NCBI GenBank assembly: GCA_031261085.1
Contig: JAISKB010000004.1
Location: 124,001-188,000 of the forward strand
Source: Christensenellaceae bacterium
Lineage (GTDB): Bacteria; Bacillota; Clostridia; Christensenellales; CAG-138
Reading direction: 5' to 3'
Length of the DNA stretch: 64,000 nucleotides
Part shown: piece after piece, positions 8,170 to 19,400 of the stretch
Numbering within the stretch: position 1 is the first letter of the stretch
How the letters are laid out: every line of letters begins with the position of its first letter
Translations under genes and position numbers: made by a program
Notes under the pieces: model-generated
The model's input: the letters and a program-made list of their open reading frames with translations, nothing else
Told to the model about the DNA's origin: nothing
The model's database searches: none

Positions 8170-10623
8170 TCAATGGAACCGTTTTAGCCGCAACGCGTTG
8201 GTCAGCACCGAAACCGAGCTTAGGCTCATGGCGGCGGCGGCTATCATGGGGCTTAGCAGCGGCCCGCCAAACAGGTGCAGCAAGCCAGCCGCTATGGGTA
8301 TGCCGATGGTATTATATCCAAACGCCCAAAACAGGTTCTGCTTGATGTTGCGTATGGTGCGCTTGGATAGGCGAATCGCGGTGGGCACATCCATCAAGTC
8401 GCTGTGCATCAGCACGATGTCGGCGGATTCTATGGCCACATCGGTGCCGGAGCCTATGGCGATGCCGATATCGGCCTGCGCAAGCGCGGGGGCGTCGTTT
8501 ATGCCATCCCCCACCATAGCGACCTTGCGGCCTTCCTGCTGCAGCTTTTTCACCTCGTTGGATTTATCCTGCGGCAGCACCTCGGCCAGCACCCTGCTGA
8601 TGCCCGCCTGCTTGGCTATGGCCGCGGCGGTCTTTTGGTTATCCCCGGTGATCATGGCCACCTCAATGCCCATTTCCTGCAGGCGCGCCACCGCGGCCCT
8701 GCTGCTGGGCTTCATCACATCGGCCACGGCCACAATGCCCGCCAGCCCGCCATCTATGGCCACATACATCGGCGTCTTTCCCTCCGCGGCCAAGTGGTCG
8801 GCCGCCTCTTCCATCTCACCCAAGGGGATGCCGCGCTCCTCCATCAGCTTGCGGTTGCCCGCCAGCACGGCCTGCCCCTCGATGGTGGCCTGTATGCCCC
8901 GGCCGGTTAGGGAGTTGAAATCCGCCGCCGCAAACAGCGCAAGGCCTTTGCTCTGCGCACCCGCGGCAATGGCCGCCCCCAAGGGGTGCTCCGAGCCCTT
9001 TTCGGCGGAAGCCGTAATCCGCAGCAGCGCATCTGCGCTGAGCCCCACCATCGGCAGCACATCGGTCACAGCGGGCTTGCCCTCGGTAATGGTGCCGGTT
9101 TTATCCAGCACGATGGTGTCTATTTTATGCGCGGTCTCCAGCGCCTCGCCGCCCTTGATGAGTATGCCGTTTTCGGCTCCCTTGCCGGTGCCCACCATAA
9201 TGGCGGTGGGCGTGGCCAACCCCAGCGCGCAGGGGCAGGCTATTACCAGCACCGATATAAATATCGTGAGCGAAAATTCCAAATCGCGGGTGGCGATATA
9301 CCAGCCCACGCCGGCCGCCAAAGCTATGGCACACACGATGGGCACAAAGTAGCCGGATACCACATCCGCCAGCTGCGCGATGGGGGCCTTGCTGCCCTGC
9401 GCATCCTCCACCAGCTTGATGATTTGCGCCAAGGCGGTGTCGCTGCCGATTTTATCGGCGCGGAACTGCACCGTGCCCGTGGTGTTGAGCGAAGCGGCGT
9501 ATACGCTGTCCCCGGCCTTTTTATCCACCGGCATGCTCTCCCCTGTCAGCATGGATTCATCTATTGCGGTATGGCCCGCCACCACCGTGCCATCCACCGG
9601 GATCTTCGCGCCCGGCTTCACGATGAGTATATCCCCTATTTCCACCTCGTCTATCGGGATTTCCTTCTCTTGGTCATCCTGCCACAGTATCGCGGTTTTG
9701 GGCGCCAGGCCCATCAATTTTTTAATGGCCTGGGAGGTTTTGCCCTTGGATACGGCCTCCAATGACTTGCCGAGCAAAATCAGGGTGATAATCACCCCGG
9801 CCGATTCGAAGTAGAGCGTGGGCATAGCCTCCATACCCATGCCCGCCATGCCGCTGGGCTTAAAGGTGAACATGCTGTATAGGCTATATAGCACCGCGGC
9901 GCTGGTGCCTATGGCAATCAGCGAATCCATATTGGGGCTTAGACTGAACAGCGCCTTAAAGCCCACGGTATAAAACCGGTAGCCCACCGCTATCACCGGC
10001 AGCACCAGCGCCAGCTGTACCCACGCGTGGGTCATGGGCGCCATATGCGGGAAGGGCAGCTTGGCGGATATCATGGGCGCCATCGCAAGGTATAACAACG
10101 GCAGGGCAAACACCGCCGCTATGATGAATTTTATCCACAGCGTTTTGACTTCTTTTTGCTTGCGCGCCGCGTCCTCGTCGGCGGCGTTGGCCTTGGGCGC
10201 ATCCAGCGCCTGATAGCCCGCCCGCACAATAGCCTCCTTTATGGCGGATAGCCGCACCTGCCCCGGGTCATAGGCGACCGTGGCCTTTTCGGTGGCGAGG
10301 TTTACGCCCGCGCTTATAACGCCGGGCAGCTTTTGAATCGCCTTTTCCACCCGCACCGCGCAGGCCGCGCAGCTCATGCCGCCAATCGTGATAGTCGCCT
10401 GGCTGTGGGCCGGCTTTTCAAAAGCCTCATAGCCAATCTTCGTCACCGCCGCCTTTATGGCGGCAAGCTCCAGCGCGCTCGCGTCATATTCCACAAACAG
10501 CTTTTCGCTGGCTAAGTTCACATTGGCCTGCGCAATGCCGGGCAGCTTGCGCACGGTTCGCTCTATGCGCCCCGCGCACGCCGCGCAGGTCATGCCCCGT
10601 ATGCTCAATATTTGATGTTCCAT
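8170..10623 (-). CDS. copA: Copper-translocating P-type ATPase with two N-terminal HMA domains
   Basis: Two GMTCAACA/GMSCAACA HMA motifs, CPCALGLATP, DKTGTITEGK, MVGDGINDAPALAQAD. ATG at 10623 preceded by an RBS. Confidence 0.94.
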   Translation of the reverse strand: MEHQILSIRGMTCAACAGRIERTVRKLPGIAQANVNLASEKLFVEYDASALELAAIKAAVTKIGYEAFEKPAHSQATITIGGMSCAACAVRVEKAIQKLPGVISAGVNLATEKATVAYDPGQVRLSAIKEAIVRAGYQALDAPKANAADEDAARKQKEVKTLWIKFIIAAVFALPLLYLAMAPMISAKLPFPHMAPMTHAWVQLALVLPVIAVGYRFYTVGFKALFSLSPNMDSLIAIGTSAAVLYSLYSMFTFKPSGMAGMGMEAMPTLYFESAGVIITLILLGKSLEAVSKGKTSQAIKKLMGLAPKTAILWQDDQEKEIPIDEVEIGDILIVKPGAKIPVDGTVVAGHTAIDESMLTGESMPVDKKAGDSVYAASLNTTGTVQFRADKIGSDTALAQIIKLVEDAQGSKAPIAQLADVVSGYFVPIVCAIALAAGVGWYIATRDLEFSLTIFISVLVIACPCALGLATPTAIMVGTGKGAENGILIKGGEALETAHKIDTIVLDKTGTITEGKPAVTDVLPMVGLSADALLRITASAEKGSEHPLGAAIAAGAQSKGLALFAAADFNSLTGRGIQATIEGQAVLAGNRKLMEERGIPLGEMEEAADHLAAEGKTPMYVAIDGGLAGIVAVADVMKPSSRAAVARLQEMGIEVAMITGDNQKTAAAIAKQAGISRVLAEVLPQDKSNEVKKLQQEGRKVAMVGDGINDAPALAQADIGIAIGSGTDVAIESADIVLMHSDLMDVPTAIRLSKRTIRNIKQNLFWAFGYNTIGIPIAAGLLHLFGGPLLSPMIAAAAMSLSSVSVLTNALRLKRFH

Positions 10624-10738
10624 ATATGCAGATCTCCTCTTGGCTTTTTTAAATCGGTTCCTCGCCTGTGCCGCGGCGGCCATCGCCTTATTTTACCACA
10701 GCTATTGCCCGGGCAATATGGCGGATGTGCGCAGCGCC

Positions 10739-11290
10739 TCAATATTCGGTTTTCCAATTGGCAAATATCACCTTTGCCTCGGTCAAAAATTCTTTCGAAA
10801 TCGTGATGGTTTCGGCGTCCACCGTTTTGTTCCCCGCAAATATGGGCACCGGGTTGCATCCGCCGGATTGCACCTCTACCTGCCCCATCGCAAAGCGGTT
10901 GCCGCAGTTTTGGCACACCAGCACATCCCCCTGCTGCTTATAGTAGCCGCGCCCCGAATCGTAGCACACCTGGCAGGTGTTGAACGCCGTGCGGATGCTA
11001 CCATCCGGCGCTTGTACCGCCAGCACCTCCAGCCGGGTGCCCTCTATCTCCACCGGGTAAAACGCGGCGGTCGTGGTGATGGCGCTTATCGGGATGACAA
11101 GGTCCTGATCCACCGCCACGGAAGCTTCGGCGGGGGCCTCAGCGCCGCCGCCTTGCGCGGCATCCGTTTTGCCCTGCAGCACTTCCGCGCCCACCGCTAC
11201 CAATGCCACGGCCACCAGCGCGATTGCCACCAGCAGCGGCCAATTGCTTCGCTTCGCCGCGGAAGCCTGCTTCTTTGTATATTGTGCCAT
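10739..11290 (-). CDS. DUF2318-type membrane-anchored Cys-rich (Fe-S or metal-binding) protein
   Basis: N-terminal TM; CQVC...CQNC...GGCNPVP cysteine pattern. Confidence 0.8.
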   Translation of the reverse strand: MAQYTKKQASAAKRSNWPLLVAIALVAVALVAVGAEVLQGKTDAAQGGGAEAPAEASVAVDQDLVIPISAITTTAAFYPVEIEGTRLEVLAVQAPDGSIRTAFNTCQVCYDSGRGYYKQQGDVLVCQNCGNRFAMGQVEVQSGGCNPVPIFAGNKTVDAETITISKEFLTEAKVIFANWKTEY

Positions 11291-11348
11291 GTTGTACACC
11301 TCCCAGTCAAAATATATAGAATTTGGAGCACAGCCTTTTAGGGCCGCT

Positions 11349-11468
11349 CTATTCATGTTGCTTTGGCGGTTTCGTCTTATCCTGCGGTTTATCCCGCAGC
11401 AGCAGCATCGCGGCCAACATAGCCAGCACGGGGAGTATGCAATGCCAGTGACTCAATAAAAATTCCAT
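11349..11468 (-). CDS. Small single-pass membrane peptide (39 aa) in the metal operon
   Basis: MEFLLSHWHCILPVLAMLAAMLLLRDKPQDKTKPPKQHE, with AGGAGG RBS upstream. Confidence 0.6.
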   Translation of the reverse strand: MEFLLSHWHCILPVLAMLAAMLLLRDKPQDKTKPPKQHE

Positions 11469-11491
11469 GGTTTTCCTCCTTCGCATAGCCG

Positions 11492-13336
11492 TCAATGGCA
11501 GCTCGGTTCCTCCTCTTGGCTGAACGTTTCCGGCGGCCATATCAGCGTTTGATAACCCGCCACCTCTTTTTTTATGGCGGCCTGGTCTATGCGGTTCAAA
11601 TCCCGCACCACCTTCACAAACCCATAAAAGGCGTTATCCCCCGTTGAAAAGTCGAAGCTGCTCGTAGGGTACAAATACAGCGGAATATCGCCAAAGTCCA
11701 TGGGCACCTGCGCAAAATAGGTCGGCACCAGCAGGGTTTCGTTCCCTGCGCGCGCGGATGTATTGTGAATCGTCCAATCGACATCGATGCCCGCCTGCAC
11801 CACCACAACGGCGGGAGAAAATCCCTCATCCGTTAATTCAATGTCTACATACTGTATATCGCCATCTATAGTGGCGATCGCAAGGGAATCCGCCGGTATG
11901 CTTACGTTTGCCGCGACAGGCTCCGTTTGTGCCGCATCCTCAATAATCGTGGGCGGCGCCACCGGCGCGGTGCCCGCGGCAGTCGTGTTCCCCTGCGCGC
12001 CCTCCCCTGCCACCACCGTAATGGAGCTGCGTATCATGCCCATCCAGCAGCTATATGGATATTTGCCCGCTGCCGTTGGCGTGAAGGTGATGATGTTCTC
12101 CCCGGTTTTAAATTGATATTCCACATCGTATGCCGGTATAAAAAGCCTGTTGTTGCAGCCGTTGATGCTGCCCTTGGGCGCGTCTATCGTCCATTTCACC
12201 GGGATGCCGGCAGCCACCGTGATGGCTGGGTACCGGCCGGAGGCGAGCGTGCTGTTTACGATTTGGTAGCCATCCTCCATCACGATTTCCGCCCTTGCCG
12301 GCGCGTCGCCCTCCAAGCCGGGTATCGCGCCAACGCGCAGGCCCGATAGGCTCCAGCCGTTCGTAAACATAAAGGCGCCCATCAGCACGACCAACGCCGC
12401 GCCCACCGTCATCACTCCGCGCAAAAACCTTTTGCTCAGCACGGCGCTCAGCGCGCCCAAGCCAAACATAAGCGGCACCGTGCCCAAGCTGAACAGCAGC
12501 ATGGAGAGCGCGCCCTTAACCGGGCTGCCGGTAGACAGCGCATAGATCTGCATCGCCTGCAACGGGCCGCAGGGCATAAGCCCGTTTAGCAGGCCCACAT
12601 AAAGCGCGCTGTCGCTCCCCTGCTTTTCCCTTTCAATCTTGCTGGAAAAGGCCTTCGGCAGGCGCGGCATGAGCTTTTTGAGCCACGGGAACAGCCCCAG
12701 CATATTCAGCCCCATGATGACCATGAACACGCCCGCAACAAGCTGCACCAGCCCCCGCAGCGCGCCGGTAAACTGTATGACCGAGCCCAGCGCCCCCACC
12801 AATGCGCCTATCACCGTGTAGGAGAGCACCCGGCCCAGGTTATATAAAATGCCGGGGCGCAGCGCTTGGCTGGCCTGTGCGCCAGCCGCCGCGCCGGGTA
12901 TGCACTGCGAAAGATTGATGCCGCCGCACATGGCCACGCAGTGCACCGAGGTAAAAAGGCCCGTCACAAACAGCATGCCATACCCCATGCCCGCTTCCGC
13001 CGTGGGGAACAGCTGCAGCAGCGTGGTTAAGCCCAAGCCCCGTGCAAGCATATAGGCAGCTAACAAGCACAAAAGTATGCCGGCCGCCCGCTTCCAATCC
13101 GTTGCGCGTTGGCCGTCGTAGAGCACGCTGTACCCCAGCCGTTCCACTACGCCCTCTATATCCTTTAGCGTGAGTATATCCGCGTCATATTCGATGGACG
13201 CGAGCCCGGCGCTGTAGCTGACCTCCGCCTTTTTGATGCCGGCGGTATTGGCAAGCTTTTTTTCGATGCGGTTTTGGCAGCTGACGCAGGTCATGCCGCC
13301 GATGCGCAGCGTTTTCGCTTTTACCCTTGATTCCAT
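11492..13336 (-). CDS. HMA domain + TauE/SafE (urease accessory UreH-like) transmembrane domain + two cupredoxin-like domains
   Basis: GGMTCVSCQNRIEKKL (HMA); VTGLFTSVHCVAMCGG and NGLMPCGPLQAMQ (SafE); NGCNNRLFIPAYDV...YPYSCWMGMIRSSITV (cupredoxin). Confidence 0.88.
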   Translation of the reverse strand: MESRVKAKTLRIGGMTCVSCQNRIEKKLANTAGIKKAEVSYSAGLASIEYDADILTLKDIEGVVERLGYSVLYDGQRATDWKRAAGILLCLLAAYMLARGLGLTTLLQLFPTAEAGMGYGMLFVTGLFTSVHCVAMCGGINLSQCIPGAAAGAQASQALRPGILYNLGRVLSYTVIGALVGALGSVIQFTGALRGLVQLVAGVFMVIMGLNMLGLFPWLKKLMPRLPKAFSSKIEREKQGSDSALYVGLLNGLMPCGPLQAMQIYALSTGSPVKGALSMLLFSLGTVPLMFGLGALSAVLSKRFLRGVMTVGAALVVLMGAFMFTNGWSLSGLRVGAIPGLEGDAPARAEIVMEDGYQIVNSTLASGRYPAITVAAGIPVKWTIDAPKGSINGCNNRLFIPAYDVEYQFKTGENIITFTPTAAGKYPYSCWMGMIRSSITVVAGEGAQGNTTAAGTAPVAPPTIIEDAAQTEPVAANVSIPADSLAIATIDGDIQYVDIELTDEGFSPAVVVVQAGIDVDWTIHNTSARAGNETLLVPTYFAQVPMDFGDIPLYLYPTSSFDFSTGDNAFYGFVKVVRDLNRIDQAAIKKEVAGYQTLIWPPETFSQEEEPSCH

Positions 13337-13428
13337 AGCGGGTTAAACCCCCTTTGCTGGATTACATGCAGTATACCAAGCATATGTGTAGAAATTATGT
13401 GGGCGCATATATTTTTTTACAAAGCGAA

Positions 13429-13450
13429 GGAGCCGCCATTTGGCGGCCCC
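13429..13450 (-). terminator. Terminator of giant surface protein gene 1
   Basis: GGAGCCGCCATTTGGCGGCCCC inverted repeat directly after the minus-strand stop codon; a near-copy follows giant gene 2. Confidence 0.6.
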
Positions 13451-13476
13451 CTGCTTGTTTAGTCTATTTGTTTTAG

Positions 13477-16400
13477 CTATGCCTGGTTCTTTTTGCGGCG
13501 GCTTACGCTCACCCAGCCCGCAATCGCCATCGCGATTATCAGTGTCGCCCACGGCGCTGTCACAGCATCGCCGGTCTTGGGCGGCAGGCCCGGTATCGGG
13601 ATAATCGGGGTCGGGTCGTCGGTGTCGTCCCGTCTCCGTTCCCACTTGGCGTCAAGATAGACATCTCGTGCCGGCATCCTCTCGCTATCAAAGTTCCATG
13701 CATGATCCGTTGCGCTTGCGTCAAGCGTATTGCTGGCCTTGAGATAATACCACGCATTGAACCTGTAGCCGGACCGCTTCGGATACGGCAGGGGTATCGG
13801 CACATGCCGCCCTTCGCGAACTATGATCTCCCACTTGCCGCCGTTTAGTACCCAGCCTGTGCCGGGGCCGGTGACATTCCAGGACTGACCATCATTCCGT
13901 GGGTCAAATATCGCCGTATGCTCCGGCAGCTCGTAGAAGCCGCAATCCATACCATCGGTGTGGGATCCCGTAAGCTGGAACTGCTCCGTAGCGCCTTCAC
14001 TATACCATAGATCATTCGGGTGACCCGGCGCATCTATAAACTCGATTACGTCGGAATCATTAACCGCGGTGCTGCCCGCCGCCTTCGCCTCAGTATAGAT
14101 ATACTTTTCGGGTTCCGGGTTTTCAAACACCAGCCAGTAGTGCACATTGGCGCGGGAATCCAGCCGATACTTTGTTCCCGTTGGATTGGTCGGGTCGGAC
14201 GCATTCCCCGAGGCAAACCGGAAGTACCCTGTTCCATTCGTTTCGGTGGTAGCAATCAGGAAGCCTTCGGCAGGGTCAAATGCCAGCGGCGTTGCCTGGA
14301 TAGGCCCGCGCTTGCCGAGCAGCTTCACCGCCGGGCTGGCGCCTACGCTAGCCCTTAGGCCCGTGCCCCCACCGGCCGGAACGCGCAGATCCACATCGCT
14401 GTACAGCCGCACCGTTACGCCGGATATTCCGGTTTCGCCCGCGTCTTGAATACCATTATTGTCTACATCCAGCCACACATAGTTGCCTATGGAGTTGGCT
14501 ACCGGCTTGATGCCAGCATTCTTCGTGGTGGTGGTCGTATATGGGGCAGTAGTATAGGCAATGGTAGTCGTCTTGGCATCGTCAACCGTTTCATCCGGGG
14601 TGAAGATGGTTGCGTCGGAATCGCCCGCCGGGTCAGTCCATGAGTACGTTTCAAAATTGTCCCTTACATTCGTCTTATTGAAGCGCACCTCATATACCGG
14701 GTTGCCCGCAAACGGTACGTTGCGGAACTCATACAGGCCGTCCGCGCCGGTCGTAGCGGTATATGCCGCCGCGCCTGTATAATAATCGTTCACCCTGTCG
14801 CCCGCGCTGGTGTACAAAGTCACCACAACGCCGGCCTGGCCGTCTTCGCCAAGCATCTGGCCATCATCGCTGTTGCGATCCAGCCACACCTTGCCCTTGA
14901 TGGTCACAAACTTGTATAGCCCGGCGTTCACATGCGCGTCGCCCGGGGCCGTTACGGTAAATGTGCCGGTATCGCCCGCGGTCTGCGCTGCGCCAGTCAC
15001 AGTCCTGTTCGCCACATCGGTATAGGTATCGTTTGTGCCGGCAGGCAGCTTGCTGAAGTTATACTGGTTGCCATTCGGGTTGGTGAACTCCACCTTATAG
15101 GTAATCGTCCTGCCCGGCGAGCTAACTTCAATATCGGTATAACCTGATGCAAAAGTTGCACCGCTGCCGTTGGCAATTGTGTAAGTGCCATCCGTTGTAG
15201 AGGATATAATCGTTGCGATTGGGGCGCCGCCGTTTTCTATCGTGCCATTTACATACATATACAGCTTAACCGTTGCGGCAATGCCCGTTGTTTCGCTCAC
15301 ATCCTGTATGCCATCCGCATTCACATCTTCCCACACAACGCCCGCTATGTAGTTGGGCAGCGGATAAATACCGGCATCCAGCTTCGTAGTGGTCGAATAC
15401 GCGGGGGTAACGGAAGCGGTATGCGAATCTGTGGCCGTCGCAAGTGTGAACTCCGCATCGGAATCCTTGTCCGGATCTGGGACTGCGGGCAGCGGTTCGG
15501 TTGCATGCAGCAGCGTCCACTCATACGTTTCAATGTTGGAGGTTAACCCTGCCTTATTGAAGCGCACCTCATATGCCGTGCCAGCGGCAAACGGCACATC
15601 CCGGAACTCATACACGCCATTTACGGTCGTCGTGGTAAAGTTCGCATTCGTGGTATAGTTCTGTACCAACGTACCGCCCGTGCCGCCCGTGGCGGTATAT
15701 AAGCCTACCGTAACGCCGGTTATGCCGACTTCTCCGGTACCGCCCTGTATGCCATCATGGTTGACATCCCGCCATACATAGCCCTTAATGGTCACGAACT
15801 TGTATAGCCCGGCGTTCACATGCGCCTCGCCGCCCGTGGCCGGTACGGTAAATGTGTCGGTGCTGCCCGAAAGCTGCGTTACGTTATCCGCCGCCTTCGT
15901 TGTGCTCGTCACATCCGTGGTGGTATTGCTGGCTGCGACGGACAGCTTGCTGAAGTTATACAGAGTACCATCCGGGTTGGTGAACTCCACCTTATAGGTA
16001 ATCGTCCTGCCTGTCGAACTGACTTCAATATCGGTATAACCTGATGCAAAAGCTGCACCACTGCCCTTGGCAATTGTGTAGATGCCACCCGTCGAGGTAA
16101 CCGTCGCAATCGGGGCGCCGCCGTTTTCTATCGTGCCATTTACATACTTATACAGCTTAACGGTTGTGGCAATGCCCGTTGTTTCGCTCGACTGTATGCC
16201 GTCCGCATCCTCGTCTTCCCACACAGCGCCCGCTATGTAGTTGGCTACCGGCTTAATGCCAGCATTCTTCGTTGTGGTGTTCTCGTATGTAGGCCCAACG
16301 GGATACGCAGGGGTAAAGGTTGTCGTCTTGGCATTGTCACCCGCTGCATTCGTGGTGAAGCTGGTTGCGTCGGAATCACCCGTCAGTTCGGTCCACGAGT

Positions 16401-19400
16401 ATGTTTCAATGTTGGATCTTACATTCTCTTTATTGAAACGCACCTCATATACCGGGCTGCCCGCGAACGGTACGTTGCGGAACTCATACAGGCCGTCCGC
16501 GCTGGTCGTAGCGGTAAATGCCGCCGCGCCTGTATAATAATCGTTCACCCTGTTGCCCGCACTGGTGTACAAGGTCACCACAACGCCGGTCACGCCGTCT
16601 TCGCCAGCCATCAGGCCATTATCGCTGTTGCGATCCATCCACACCTTGCCATTGATGGTTACGAACCTATATAGCCCTGCGTTCACATGCGCGTCACCCG
16701 GGGCCGCTAAGGTAAATGTGCCGGTATCGCCCGCGGTCTGCGCTGCGCCAGTCACAGTCCTGTTCGTCACATCGGTCCAGGTACCGCCGTCTGTGCCAGT
16801 AGTAGGCCGCTTGCTGAAGTTATACCTATTACTATTGGGGTTGACGAACTCCACTTTGTAGGTGATACCCGAACCAACCTCAATGCCATCCGTATAGCCG
16901 CCCGCAAACGTAGACGCTTTGTCGGAATCGAAGCGGTAGGAACCATCCGTTTCGGAGGATATAGTCGCAATCGGGTTGCCGCTGTTCTGTATCGTGCCAT
17001 CTACATACTTATACAGCTTAACAGTTGTGGCAATGCCCGTTGTTTCGCTCGACTGTATGCCGTCCGCATTCACATCTTCCCACACGACGCCCGCTATGTA
17101 GTTGGGCAGCTTCTTAATGCCCGCGTCCCAGTTGGTTTTGTGCGCATCGGTTGCGCCATAACCCAGGGCAATCAGGCCCGTCCGCGCCTCGGCATCGGTG
17201 CTGTTTGTGTAAGAAGCATCCGAATTTGTAGCATCCGTGCCTTGCCCCGTCGTCGTCCACTCGTAGGTGTGGGTGGCGGAATCGGCGGATACATCGCCCT
17301 TGTCGAACTTCACGACGTAGCTGGCATTTGGCTCCAGCCTGCTGAAGGTATAGGCGCCAGTCACGTCAGCGGTGGTAGATGTGCCCACCTGTGTCGTGCC
17401 GTCAGCCTTATACAGCGTTACATCCACATCGGCTTGACGGGGTTCGCTGCTGGGGTTATCCCGTATGCCATCAGCGGGAGCGGCATCGAGCCACGCGAGG
17501 CCCTGGATGCTGCCCAGCTTGTAGAACCCGCAATCGATATTGGAGGTATTGACGCTGGTCGTTGCCCACGCCGTTTTACCCACAACACCAAAGCCATCCG
17601 TAGTGGACGGAACCGCGTCAGCGGGCTTAACCGCGTCGGAATCCGTTGCATCGGCGCCCGTATTCGCTGTGGTAAACGCATACTGCTGCGCTATGCTGGT
17701 AGCGTGGCTGGGGTTGGTGAACACTACGCGGTAACCGTATATGCCCGAGAAATCCAGCCCGGTAACCGTCGACAGCTCGTTCGTTTCAGTGAACCTGTAT
17801 ATGCCATCGGAACCTGTCGTCGTGCTCGTCGTCGTGCTCGCAACCAACGTGCCGATGTCGTTTGTTGTATCTGCAACATCCCGCCGGTATAGCTTGACCG
17901 TTACACCCGTTATGGCCGGTTCGGACGGTGTATCGCTGACAAGACCCTGCTGGCCGTTGAGGTTTGCATCCTCCCACACATAGCCTTCAATGAAGTTGGA
18001 GAGCGGGTAAATGCCTGGGTCCGCCTTGGCGTTGCCGCCATACGGTACCGTAACAGCCGCGCTTGTGGCGGTAGCCTGCACACGATCGGTGCCGGTGAAA
18101 ACGGCGTCGGAATCGTTAGCGGCGGCCGCGGGGTTGGTCGCGTTGAGTACCTTCGCCCACAGGTAGGTTTCTGTTGGCGAGGCGGCAATGGTGCTCTTAT
18201 CGAACACGACCGTATAGTCGATGCCCTTTGGCAAGCGGCCAAAGCTATAGTTGCCGCTGGCATCGGTATAGGTTTCGTATACATAAGGGTTGGGGATGTT
18301 GTTCGCATCCGCATAGTTGACCCCGCCCTTTTTCAACGTTACCTTTATGTTGGCCACGGTGCCGGTTTCTGTACCAGCCTTTGTGCCATCGTCGTTGGTA
18401 TCGCGCCAGGCCGTGCCGGTTAGCGTGCTTACCTCGTAGAGGCCCGCGTTTACATATGTTTGGTCTTCATCCGCGCTGAACCAAGCGGTGCTGCCATCGG
18501 CATAGCCGCTCGAGAACGTCTCGGCGTCGGAATCCGTTGCTTCGGCACCCTGATTGGCTTTGGTGAAGTTGTAGGTAGCCGCAGCCGGGTTGGTGAATTT
18601 TACCAAATACTGCACATCGCTGCCATAGGAGGATTCCAGATTGGTAAACTCATAGTAGCCGCCTGTGCCGGTGGTGGTAGCGTCCACATAGGCGCCCGGA
18701 TCCGTAGATACGGTGCGCTTATACAGCGTAGCAGTAACACCCACCACGCCCGGTTCGCTCGCAGGAAGAGAGTCATCCCACGTGCCATCTACCGTGTAGT
18801 TATCTTCCCACGCATAGCCGCTTATGGCCACCGGGGGCGCCACAAGCCTGGCGGCAACGCGCGTGCTTTCCGCGGACGTTGGTTGGCCTGCGTATGTGAA
18901 GCGCGCCCAGAATGTATTATTCGCTACCTTTAGCGCGTTGTCTGTCAGCAGCCCTGCCCACGCCGCGTTGGTTGCCGCGGGCAGCTCCCAAGCGTAGTCT
19001 ACGGTTAGTATCGTATGCCCGGGCAAGCTATAGGTCGAGCTGGTGCCGGCAGCTTTAAATTCCAGCGCCACAATGTTTGCGGTAGCGCTTATGCCTGCAG
19101 TGCTAAGTCCATTCTCCGCCGCGCTAAGCGCCGCGGCGGCGCCGGTCAGCGTTGAGGAATAAACCGTTACATCAGGCGGCGTGGATAGGCCGGACACCGA
19201 AACGTTGGCTTGGCCGATTGTGAGCGGGGTCATGGCGCTGCGCAGCGCCGCGTTCCACTCTGTGCTGCGTCCATCGCCGATATTCGGCAGCTGATCCACA
19301 AAGCGGAATACCGGGATTGCTGCCGTATCCAGCGCGTTCAGCAGCCTGAGCTGGTAGTGGATGATATCCCCGGGATGCACCTCCTGCGGCGTGGTGGAGT

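Noticed and set aside
10739-11356. Longer N-terminus for the DUF2318 protein (MNRAALKGCAPN...)
   Set aside because: Internal ATG at 11290 has a better RBS (GGGAGG) and gives a clean TM anchor.
13980-18830. CRISPR-like or minisatellite array
   Set aside because: The repeats are ~860-890 bp, in-frame, protein-coding SdrD domains, not short direct repeats with spacers.
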